Shown: positions 1-6,181 of the stretch, one piece after another
How positions within the stretch are numbered: the first letter of the stretch is position 1
Layout: each line of letters starts with the position of its first letter
Source of the DNA: Lachnospiraceae bacterium
GTDB taxonomy: Bacteria; Bacillota; Clostridia; Lachnospirales; Lachnospiraceae
Assembly: GCA_003447295.1 (NCBI GenBank)
Contig: DLZQ01000036.1
Span: 4,513-28,496, forward strand
Length of the DNA: 23,984 bases
Direction: 5' to 3'
Program-made: the position numbers and the translations under genes
Notes under the pieces: generated by a model
Database searches by the model: none
What the model was told of the DNA's origin: nothing
Seen by the model: only the letters and a program-made list of their open reading frames with translations

Positions 1-455
1 TGATTAAGCCCCGGGAAGATCGAAAGAGCGGGGCGCAGAGAGGAAAAGAAGCTGATTAAGCCCCGGGAAGATCAAGGGAGCGGGGCGCAGAGAGGAAAAG
101 AAGCTGATTAAGCCCCAGGAAGATCAAGAGAACGGGGCGCAGAGAGCTAAAACAGGCCGATTATACCCAAGGAAAAGAAACCGGCCGGGTATGGGGAGCT
201 ACAATAGGCCGACTATACCCAGGGAACAGAAACCGGCCTGGTATAGGGAGGCACAATAGGCCGATTATACCCAGGGAAAAGAAACCAGCCGGGTATAGGG
301 AGGCACAATAGGCCGATTATACCCAGGGAAAAGAAACCGGCTGGGTATGGGGAGCTACAATAGGACGGCTATACCCAAGGAAAAGAAACCGTTAGGGTAT
401 GGGGAGCCATAATAGGCCGATTATACCCCCGGAACTGAATTCACGGGGGCACAAA
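1..455. repeat. 52-bp tandem repeat array with a hairpin in each unit
   Basis: About nine units with a 52-bp period: type A at 1-52, 53-104 and 105-153 (49 bp), type B at 154-205, 206-257, 258-309, 310-361 and 362-413, and a diverged last unit from 414. Each unit starts near YGATTA and carries an inverted repeat with a 15-18 nt loop. In type A the arms are GCCCCG/CGGGGC (8-13 with 29-34; 60-65 with 81-86). In type B they are ATACCC/GGGTAT (163-168 with 187-192). In the last unit they are CCCCCG/CGGGGG (426-431 with 444-449). The two arms change together while the period is kept. 52 is not a multiple of 3 and no open frame crosses the array, so it is non-coding. It may extend left of the window. 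Confidence 0.9.
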
Positions 456-487
456 GTCAAGGTATACCATGGAATAGAAGTGAAAAA

Positions 488-502
488 CTGTCAAATGCAA
501 CA
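488..502. repeat. 15-bp direct repeat, copy 1 (beside the nudC stop)
   Basis: CTGTCAAATGCAACA at 488-502 recurs exactly at 1515-1529. This copy ends one base before the nudC stop codon (504-506 on the minus strand), so the two copies bracket the gene. Confidence 0.85.
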
Positions 503-503
503 A

Positions 504-1442
504 TTATCTCTGACAAAACGGATCCCCACCATTCTTGAATAAGGTGATCATTTCCTGCCCCACACTGATGGTGGAAGGAAGATCCGGAACTTCGCTACGG
601 GAGAACCATTTTGCTTCACCGAGTTCGGATTCCTGCAAAGTAATCGTGGGATCACCTTCCAGCTTTGCAAAGAAGCCGATCATAGCGGAATCACTGAAGG
701 ACCAGGGCTGGGATTTGTAATAGACCAGATCACTGACCTTAAGGCCTACCTCTTCCATGATCTCTCTGCGGGCAGCGCCCTTGAAGGTCTCACCGACTTC
801 CACGAAGCCTGCTACCAGTGCCCAGTGACGGTAGGAACCGCCGGCGTAGCGGGTCAGCAGAATCTTGTCCTGCATGGTATCCACGATGGCGATAATGACA
901 GCCGGAGAGATCTTGGGATATTCGATCTGTCCGCACTCCGGGCAGATGCAGGCCCGCTCTGTGGTACTGTGAACTGTGGGATGACCACAGCGGCCGCAGA
1001 ATTTCCGATCCAGACGGAAACGGTTGATCTGGGTGGCGGTGATCCCAGCGAATGCCAGATATTCCGGTTCAAAGTTACGGAACATGCCGGAAGCATAGAG
1101 ATCTTCCTCCGGGAGCATGAGAGCACCGGAGTTTTCTACGGTCTTACGGTAAAAAGCCCTGTCGTCAATGGAAAAGAGGTATTCACAGTCGAGGAAAAAG
1201 CGCTCCAGAGGCTGTCGGATTCCCAATAGTCCATGAACTTCCTCGAAGGTAGGAAGATATACCTGAGAATGCTTCACAATACCTGCATTCGCGGAAGAGC
1301 CCGCAACAGCAGCGTCGTTTCCTGTATGGGAGGGCAGATATACCTTTTCACCATCAAACAACAGCAGATAATCGGAAGGCTTTGGCTCCTGATTTCGGAA
1401 TTCCGGATAATATTTATGAGGTTCGATCTTATGGATCATCAT
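504..1442 (-). CDS. nudC: NudC-like NAD(H) pyrophosphatase (Nudix hydrolase with zinc ribbon)
   Basis: A 312-aa Nudix hydrolase of the NADH pyrophosphatase type, expected in the cytoplasm, cleaving NAD(H) to NMN(H) and AMP; family members can also remove NAD caps from RNA. Visible features: a zinc ribbon with Cys149, Cys152, Cys167 and Cys170; a complete Nudix box from Gly212 (Glu218, Arg226-Glu227, Glu230-Glu231, Gly233); and the NudC signature SQPWSFS at 244-250, which normally reads SQPWPFP, so two prolines are serines here. The variable N-terminal domain fills residues 1-145. The gene starts with two ATG codons; an AGGAG at 1452-1456 lies 9 nt upstream of the first. It is divergent from the MraY-like gene and has its own promoter. 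The family call is firm; the exact substrate is inferred. Confidence 0.9.
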   Translation of the reverse strand: MMIHKIEPHKYYPEFRNQEPKPSDYLLLFDGEKVYLPSHTGNDAAVAGSSANAGIVKHSQVYLPTFEEVHGLLGIRQPLERFFLDCEYLFSIDDRAFYRKTVENSGALMLPEEDLYASGMFRNFEPEYLAFAGITATQINRFRLDRKFCGRCGHPTVHSTTERACICPECGQIEYPKISPAVIIAIVDTMQDKILLTRYAGGSYRHWALVAGFVEVGETFKGAARREIMEEVGLKVSDLVYYKSQPWSFSDSAMIGFFAKLEGDPTITLQESELGEAKWFSRSEVPDLPSTISVGQEMITLFKNGGDPFCQR

Positions 1443-1491
1443 AGGGTGTTTCTCCTTTTATGGCTATTTTTCAGAAAGTATTCATAAGAAT

Positions 1492-1521
1492 ATAGTAGTC
1501 CACCGTAGGGAGGCTGTCAAA
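1492..1521 (-). promoter_or_regulatory. Predicted nudC promoter
   Basis: On the minus strand TTGACA (1521-1516) is followed after 18 bp by TACTAT (1497-1492), about 50 bp before the nudC ATG. The -35 hexamer lies inside the second copy of the 15-bp direct repeat. Confidence 0.6.
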
Positions 1522-1529
1522 TGCAACAG
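1515..1529. repeat. 15-bp direct repeat, copy 2 (upstream of nudC)
   Basis: Exact second copy of CTGTCAAATGCAACA, about 1.03 kb from the first. It contains the -35 box of the nudC promoter and overlaps the left end of the near-palindrome at 1525-1544. Confidence 0.85.
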
Positions 1530-1544
1530 TTCATGAATTGTTGT
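1525..1544. promoter_or_regulatory. 20-bp near-palindrome between divergent promoters (candidate operator)
   Basis: CAACAGTTCATGAATTGTTG is symmetric apart from one G/T pair. It lies between the -35 box of the minus-strand nudC promoter (1516-1521) and the -35 box of the plus-strand promoter (1555-1560), where a shared regulator could act on both. No regulator gene is adjacent. Confidence 0.5.
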
Positions 1545-1554
1545 GGAAATTATT

Positions 1555-1583
1555 TGAGATTCCGATATATTTGTGTTAAAATG
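1555..1583 (+). promoter_or_regulatory. Predicted promoter of the MraY-like gene
   Basis: TTGAGA at 1555-1560 and TAAAAT at 1578-1583, 17-bp spacing. The implied leader is about 120 nt and holds a possible stem, AACTGTTC at 1591-1598 with GGACAGTT at 1626-1633 (7 of 8 pairs plus one G-U). Confidence 0.6.
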
Positions 1584-1711
1584 TTTTGTAACTGTTCTGG
1601 GACGTTCATTCCGCGAAGCCCCGCCGGACAGTTATGAAATTTATCAGAAAATACAGCATGAGAGTGTCGTGATGAATGTCTCGGGTGCATCATGTGGAAA
1701 CGAGGGATAGT

Positions 1712-2677
1712 ATGTTACAGATGATCTTACCGGAGGGAAGCAGTTCTCTCCTTGCTTTTTTTGGAATCCTTTTTGCTTTTGGAGCTACGGTACTGGCAAC
1801 GGCAAAATTAAGTCCATATCTGCCTAAGGATGCCGGAAGAGAATTTGCCCATGACGGAAAATTGTCTGCGGGGAAACCCAGAGGCGCCGGAATTATTTTT
1901 GTCCTGGCATTTGTGGCATCTGTTCTGCTGTTTTCCCATTTAAGCGCAGAGCTGGTGATCTACCTGCTGCTGATCGTGGTATGCATGATGACGGGATTTT
2001 TGGACGATGCTTCCAAGACTCCATGGGGCGAGTACAAAAAAGGTTTCTTGGATCTGTGTGTGGCAGCACTGGTAGCCATCACTTTTCTGAAATATAATTC
2101 CAACGTGGTGGAGCTGGCATTGTTCCATGTAAAGTTCACGCTGCCGCCTGTGGTATTCGCCATTCTCACGGTGATCCTGGTATGGACCTCCGTGAATGTG
2201 ACCAACTGCTCCGATGGCGTGGACGGACTGTCCGGAACTTTGACTATTATCACAATTATGTCTATCTACATTGTGGATCGCATGAAGGATGTGAATGAGA
2301 CTTACTCTTTCCTGATCCTGCTGTTTGCCGTATGTATTCTGGGCTATTTGTGGTACAATGCCACACCCAGTAAGCTGATGATGGGGGATGCCGGTTCCCG
2401 GGCCATGGGATTGTTCATCAGCATCGCCATTTTAAAGAGCGGCTGCCCGTTCCTGTTCATCCCGCTGGCGCTGGTGTTGATCCTGGACGGAGGACTGGGA
2501 CTTTTGAAGGTATCTTTGCTTCGCTTTCTGAAGATTCATATTTTAAAAAATACGAGAACGCCGCTGCACGATCATGTGCGGAAGGTATGGGACTGGTCCA
2601 ATACCCAGACGGTATTCCGATTTGCTATCATTCAGATCATTTTATCTTTGGCTGTGATCTATGCAATGCAATTGTAA
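1712..2677 (+). CDS. mraY: MraY-like phospho-N-acetylmuramoyl-pentapeptide transferase family protein
   Basis: A polytopic membrane enzyme of the MraY/WecA family, which transfers a phosphosugar from UDP to a polyprenyl phosphate on the cytoplasmic face; MraY makes lipid I for peptidoglycan. From the chosen start it has 321 aa. Visible motifs are Asp98-Asp99, the NVTNCSDGVDG loop (about 162-172), MMGDAGSRAMG (about 223-233) and PLHDH (about 284-288). The last matches the HHH motif of MraY but with Asp in the middle. About ten hydrophobic segments are present. I chose ATG 1712 because GAGGG at 1702-1706 precedes it; the ORF also has an upstream ATG at 1676 with no convincing ribosome site. It is not next to the usual dcw genes, so a paralogue using another sugar remains possible. 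Confidence 0.8.
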   Translation: MLQMILPEGSSSLLAFFGILFAFGATVLATAKLSPYLPKDAGREFAHDGKLSAGKPRGAGIIFVLAFVASVLLFSHLSAELVIYLLLIVVCMMTGFLDDASKTPWGEYKKGFLDLCVAALVAITFLKYNSNVVELALFHVKFTLPPVVFAILTVILVWTSVNVTNCSDGVDGLSGTLTIITIMSIYIVDRMKDVNETYSFLILLFAVCILGYLWYNATPSKLMMGDAGSRAMGLFISIAILKSGCPFLFIPLALVLILDGGLGLLKVSLLRFLKIHILKNTRTPLHDHVRKVWDWSNTQTVFRFAIIQIILSLAVIYAMQL

Positions 2678-2818
2678 AATGCTGGCATGCCGGTAAAACA
2701 TAGCGGTTAAGATCGAATGGCTGCTTGAGGCAGAGAAGTGCATTTGCTAGAGGAAAAGAAAGATGTATCCCTGATGCGAAGTGAAGCAAGTAAGTGAATA
2801 GATAGAAATGGAGAAATT

Positions 2819-3319
2819 ATGTACGATGAATTAACCCCCACTGACATTAAGAAAATGGAAGAAGAGATCGAATACCGCAAGCTGGTCGTGCGTCCCAAGG
2901 CACTGGAGGACGTCAAAGAAGCCAGAGCCCACGGTGATCTCAGCGAGAATTTTGAATACTATGCAGCCAAAAAGTATAAGAATCAGAACGAGAGCCGGAT
3001 CCGCTATCTGGAGAGAATGATCAAGACCGCGAAGGTCATCTCCGAGAACTCCGCAGCGGATGAGGTAGGTATCAACAATACCGTCACGGTGGAATTCGTA
3101 GATGACGGCACGGAAGAGGATTACAAGATCGTGACAACCGTCCGCGGTAATTCCCTGGAAGGTCTGATCAGCAATGAGTCCCCCCTGGGCAAAGCACTCC
3201 TTGGCAAAAAAGTAGGCGACATCGTCCATGTGCAGGTCAATGCCAATGTGGGCTACGATGTGGAGATCAAAGCACTGAAAAATACCGAGGATGACGGAGA
3301 CAAGATCCGCAGCTTCTAG
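2819..3319 (+). CDS. greA: Transcription elongation factor GreA
   Basis: A 166-aa GreA/GreB family protein. It enters the RNA polymerase secondary channel and stimulates cleavage of the backtracked transcript so that arrested complexes resume. The N-terminal half is the coiled-coil domain with the family stretch EARAHGDLSENFEYYAAK (about residues 36-53), including the acidic tip. The C-terminal half is the FKBP-like domain, ending in a short charged tail. GGAG at 2810-2813 precedes the ATG with a short spacer. It is co-directional with the MraY-like gene, with a 141-bp gap in which I see no clear terminator. Confidence 0.93.
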   Translation: MYDELTPTDIKKMEEEIEYRKLVVRPKALEDVKEARAHGDLSENFEYYAAKKYKNQNESRIRYLERMIKTAKVISENSAADEVGINNTVTVEFVDDGTEEDYKIVTTVRGNSLEGLISNESPLGKALLGKKVGDIVHVQVNANVGYDVEIKALKNTEDDGDKIRSF

Positions 3320-3324
3320 TACCT

Positions 3325-3425
3325 TGTTCTGCAAACAACCAGACGAATAACTCGTATAAATTTCCATCTGCGACATCAGAAAAGCTTGACAATTTTTGAA
3401 TGCTGTACTAGTCGTTTGCGGAACA
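3325..3425. repeat. Long-range inverted repeat after greA
   Basis: Arms of 15 nt at 3325-3339 and 3411-3425 match at 13 of 15 positions, one exception being a G-U pair, and enclose 71 nt. They fill the greA to HAD-CPBP spacer. There is no T-tract after the right arm, so it is not a normal terminator. It might be a leader structure or a decayed repeat. Confidence 0.5.
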
Positions 3426-3457
3426 TATGAGAATAGAAAGAAAAAGGAATTATAAGA

Positions 3458-4993
3458 ATGAAGAAATATCTGCTGTTTGATCTGGACGGCACCCTGACAG
3501 ATCCTAAAATCGGAATTACTACCTGTGTGCAGTATGCACTGCACTCCTTTGGCATCGAGGAGCCGGATCTGGACAAGCTAGAACCCTTTATCGGACCGCC
3601 ACTGCGTGACAGCTTTATGGAATTCTACGGTTTCACCGCAAAGCAGGCAGAAGAAGCTGTGGCAAAATACAGAGAGCGCTTTCAGGATACGGGACTTTTT
3701 GAAAATGAGGTCTATACCGGTATCCCTAAGATGCTGCGGGAACTTCAGGCTAAGGGATATTTTCTGGCAGTAGCATCCAGCAAGCCCCAGGTATACGTAG
3801 AGCGTATCCTGGAACATTTTGATCTGAAAAAATATTTTTCTGTAGTGGTGGGTAGTGAACTGGACGGCAGAAGAGAGACCAAGGATCAGGTGGTACAGGA
3901 AACCCTTCGTCAGCTCTTTGGAGAGAACCCCGTGGATCCCGAACAGGTCTATATGATCGGTGACAGAAAGTTTGATGTGGAAGGAGCCAGAGCGCTCGGA
4001 GTGGAGAGCGTGGGAGTGACCTACGGCTACGGAAGCAAGGAAGAATTAAAGGAAGCGAAGGCGGATTACATTGTACAATCCGTGGAAGAACTGGAGAAAT
4101 TTTTACTCCGTGGCAGTGAAGAATTACTGAACGGAAATCCGGACAATAAAAAGAAAAACCCCATGTATCAGAGGATCTGGACCATGGTGTATTCGTTTCT
4201 GATGTTTATATTGGTGCGCAATGCAGTGCAGTATGCGCTGCTGGCACTGTTATATCAGCTGGCACAGTCCGGAGCCTCCGGTGGACTGGTGGATCTTTTA
4301 ATCCTACGGGATGAGACCGGCGCCTATAACGGCTACTCCGGAGATGTCTCCAGCATCATTGCGGCTCTTGGATTCATCGGCGGTGCCATTGCCGTATGGT
4401 CCACAGCGAAACTGCTCATTGATAAAAATAAAGAGGACATGCACTTAAGCCACTTGAAAAAAGAAGGAAAGAGCAAATATGTCTTACTGACTGTGGCTAC
4501 CATCGGTGCCGTCATCGGATGCAATCTCCTGTTTGAACTCCTGGGAGTGACTAATAAGTCTGAAGCTTATACCGAAGTGGCAGCCCAGCAATATTCCGCA
4601 CACTTTATCGTAGGAATCCTCGTATTCGGCTTCATCTCCCCCATAGCAGAGGAACTCCTGTTCCGCGGAGTTATCTACGGATACCTTCGCAGATTCATGG
4701 ATATCAAACTCGCCATAGCCCTGTCCGCCCTGATCTTCGGTGTCTACCACATGAACTATGTCCAGGGCGTATACGGCTTCCTCATCGGCTGCCTGATGGC
4801 ATATGCTTACGAATACTTTGGAGAGTTCAAAATGGCAGTCTTTGTCCATGTGGCATCCAACGTCCTCGCCTACTGCCTGTCCTATACCGCCATCGCCGTC
4901 ACCGGCTTTGTCAGCTGGCCTGTATGCGTGATTTTCCTGGCAGTGGCAGCAGCCTCCCTTGGAACACTTCATAAACAGAAAAATATATTCTAA
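3458..4993 (+). CDS. Fusion of a HAD phosphatase (Gph/PGMB type) and a CPBP intramembrane metalloprotease
   Basis: A single 511-aa frame with two complete domains. Residues 1 to about 220 form a soluble HAD hydrolase of the phosphoglycolate phosphatase/beta-phosphoglucomutase type: DLDGT with Asp8 and Asp10, VASSK at 105-109, Lys in RETKD, and GDRKFD with Asp169 and Asp173. A short lysine-rich linker follows. Residues from about 233 form a membrane domain with roughly eight hydrophobic segments and all CPBP (type II CAAX/Abi) protease motifs: Glu398-Glu399 with Arg403, Phe427 with His431, and His464 with Asn468. AAGGA at 3444-3448 lies 9 nt before the ATG. No ribosome site precedes the internal Met at the junction, so the fusion seems genuine. 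The HAD domain should face the cytoplasm. Substrates of both parts are unknown. Confidence 0.88.
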   Translation: MKKYLLFDLDGTLTDPKIGITTCVQYALHSFGIEEPDLDKLEPFIGPPLRDSFMEFYGFTAKQAEEAVAKYRERFQDTGLFENEVYTGIPKMLRELQAKGYFLAVASSKPQVYVERILEHFDLKKYFSVVVGSELDGRRETKDQVVQETLRQLFGENPVDPEQVYMIGDRKFDVEGARALGVESVGVTYGYGSKEELKEAKADYIVQSVEELEKFLLRGSEELLNGNPDNKKKNPMYQRIWTMVYSFLMFILVRNAVQYALLALLYQLAQSGASGGLVDLLILRDETGAYNGYSGDVSSIIAALGFIGGAIAVWSTAKLLIDKNKEDMHLSHLKKEGKSKYVLLTVATIGAVIGCNLLFELLGVTNKSEAYTEVAAQQYSAHFIVGILVFGFISPIAEELLFRGVIYGYLRRFMDIKLAIALSALIFGVYHMNYVQGVYGFLIGCLMAYAYEYFGEFKMAVFVHVASNVLAYCLSYTAIAVTGFVSWPVCVIFLAVAAASLGTLHKQKNIF

Positions 4994-5010
4994 GCACTAA
5001 TAAAGTATAT

Positions 5011-5053
5011 TAGCCATCCTCTGGATATTCGATAAGATATCTCTGGATGGCTA
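5011..5053 (+). terminator. Hairpin after the HAD-CPBP gene (possible terminator)
   Basis: TAGCCATCC (5011-5019) pairs with GGATGGCTA (5045-5053), with an inner ATAT/ATAT match. The following sequence has only a weak T-tract (ATTTTAT), so termination is uncertain; it also lies close to the next gene. Confidence 0.45.
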
Positions 5054-5084
5054 CGGAGATTTTATAGAAAAATAGGAGCAACAC

Positions 5085-5888
5085 ATGAAATTCAGCATTA
5101 TCGTAGTCTGCTTAAACCCAGGCCCTAAACTGAATCAGACTCTGGACAGTATCCTGTCCCAGACCTACCCTGATTTCGAGATCATCGTCAAAGACGGCGG
5201 CAGCCGCGACGGTTCCATAGAAACCATGCGCGAGGACAGACATATCCGCTTATACCAGGAACCCGACCACAGCATCTACGAAGCCATGAATCAGGCAGTC
5301 TCCCATGTGACTGGCGACTATATTCTCTTCCTAAATTGCGGTGACCTTTTCTATGACAACGAAGTTCTGAGCCGCACCGCACAGTTCATGGAACAGCACC
5401 CGGCGAAACTTCAGGGCATCTACTACGGCGATACATACAGCGCGAAGACAGAGACGAAGATCTCTTCCCCGCCCCGCATCACCGGTTTCGTCTGCTACCG
5501 CAACATTCCCTGCCACCAGTCCTGCTTTTATGCTGCAGACCTGTGCAGACAGAAGCCCTATGAACCCAAATATAAGATCCGTGCAGATTACGAACATTTC
5601 CTCTGGTGCTATTATCGTGCCAAAGCACCCATGCAGTATCTGGGACTTACCGTGTCCTCCTACGAGGGCGGCGGCTACTCTGAGACCAAGGAGAACCTGA
5701 AGCGCAGCGCTGCAGAACATAAGGAGATCACGACAAAATACATGAATCCCGGCGAACTGTTCCGCTACCGGGCAGTGATGGCACTGACGTTTGCGCCTCT
5801 TCGCACCGCACTGGCAGAGAGTAAACACTTTTCTGCAATGTATCAGAAACTGATGAGCAAGGTGTATGGCCGGAAACAGGAAAAATAG
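5085..5888 (+). CDS. Glycosyltransferase family 2 protein (WcaE-like)
   Basis: A 267-aa soluble GT-A glycosyltransferase of family 2, probably adding a sugar from a nucleotide-sugar donor to a cell-surface glycan precursor at the cytoplasmic face. The N-terminus is typical (FSIIVVCLNPG, then DSILSQTYPDFEIIVKDGGS, about residues 3-40). ILFLNCGD (about 85-92) sits where family members have the metal-binding DXD-like motif. The C-terminal part contains HQSCFY and RADYEHFLWCYY, as in colanic-acid-type WcaE enzymes. There is no membrane segment. AGGAG at 5074-5078 is 6 nt before the ATG. It stands alone rather than in a polysaccharide cluster, so acceptor and sugar cannot be told. Confidence 0.82.
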   Translation: MKFSIIVVCLNPGPKLNQTLDSILSQTYPDFEIIVKDGGSRDGSIETMREDRHIRLYQEPDHSIYEAMNQAVSHVTGDYILFLNCGDLFYDNEVLSRTAQFMEQHPAKLQGIYYGDTYSAKTETKISSPPRITGFVCYRNIPCHQSCFYAADLCRQKPYEPKYKIRADYEHFLWCYYRAKAPMQYLGLTVSSYEGGGYSETKENLKRSAAEHKEITTKYMNPGELFRYRAVMALTFAPLRTALAESKHFSAMYQKLMSKVYGRKQEK

Positions 5889-5973
5889 GGGAAATCCACA
5901 AAAAGTTGTGTGGGAAATATAATTTTAAAGAGAAAATTAATACAATTTCCAGATAACAGACATGCAAACAACG

Positions 5974-5998
5974 GAATTGACAAATTATCTGACAATTC
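5974..5998. promoter_or_regulatory. Inverted repeat upstream of the glt promoter (candidate activator site)
   Basis: GAATTG (5974-5979) and CAATTC (5993-5998) form an inverted repeat, with TGACAA occurring twice inside it (5978-5983 and 5990-5995). It would lie about 50-75 bp before the transcription start predicted from 6014-6042, the usual place for a LysR-type activator such as GltC. No such regulator gene is in the window. The same stretch could be read as a second, weaker promoter: TTGACA at 5977-5982, 17 bp, TAGAAA at 6000-6005. Confidence 0.4.
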
Positions 5999-6013
5999 GT
6001 AGAAAAATCTATA

Positions 6014-6042
6014 TTTACAAATGAGAAAAATAGGTGTATAGT
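6014..6042 (+). promoter_or_regulatory. Predicted promoter of the gltBD leader
   Basis: TTTACA at 6014-6019 and TATAGT at 6037-6042, with the ideal 17-bp spacing. The expected transcription start (about 6049) falls at the foot of the hairpin at 6047-6094. Confidence 0.6.
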
Positions 6043-6046
6043 ACAG

Positions 6047-6094
6047 AAAAGGTCGCAATGAGGCGCTCGAAAGAGTCTCATTGCGACCTTTTTT
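6047..6094 (+). terminator. Strong terminator-like hairpin at the 5' end of the glt leader
   Basis: A perfect 16-bp stem, 6047-6062 with 6077-6092, has an inner CTC-GAAA-GAG cap and runs into six T at 6089-6094. It could end transcription arriving from the glycosyltransferase gene. Because a good promoter lies immediately upstream, it could also be an attenuator or 5' cap hairpin of the glt transcript. Confidence 0.75.
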
Positions 6095-6136
6095 GTTACT
6101 ATTACGGTCTTGCAAATGAGGTTCAAAATAGTAACA
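6094..6136 (+). promoter_or_regulatory. Second hairpin of the gltB leader
   Basis: A perfect 10-bp stem, TGTTACTATT (6094-6103) with AATAGTAACA (6127-6136), encloses a 23-nt loop. It begins at the last T of the preceding hairpin's T-tract and ends 33 nt before the gltB ribosome site (6169-6175). It matches no riboswitch class I recognise. Confidence 0.6.
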
Positions 6137-6181
6137 GACGGATTAAGAAGAGAGAAATAGAAACCCGGAAAGGAGAACTAT

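Noticed and set aside
1..455. CRISPR array or coding repeat protein
   Set aside because: Units are homologous over their full 52 bp, with no unique spacers, and the period is not a multiple of 3; no frame stays open.
2831..3544. 237-aa antisense ORF over greA
   Set aside because: It overlaps greA and the start of the HAD gene, both clearly real, and has no domain.
6047..6136. Known glutamine or other riboswitch upstream of gltB
   Set aside because: The two simple hairpins do not match any riboswitch consensus I know.
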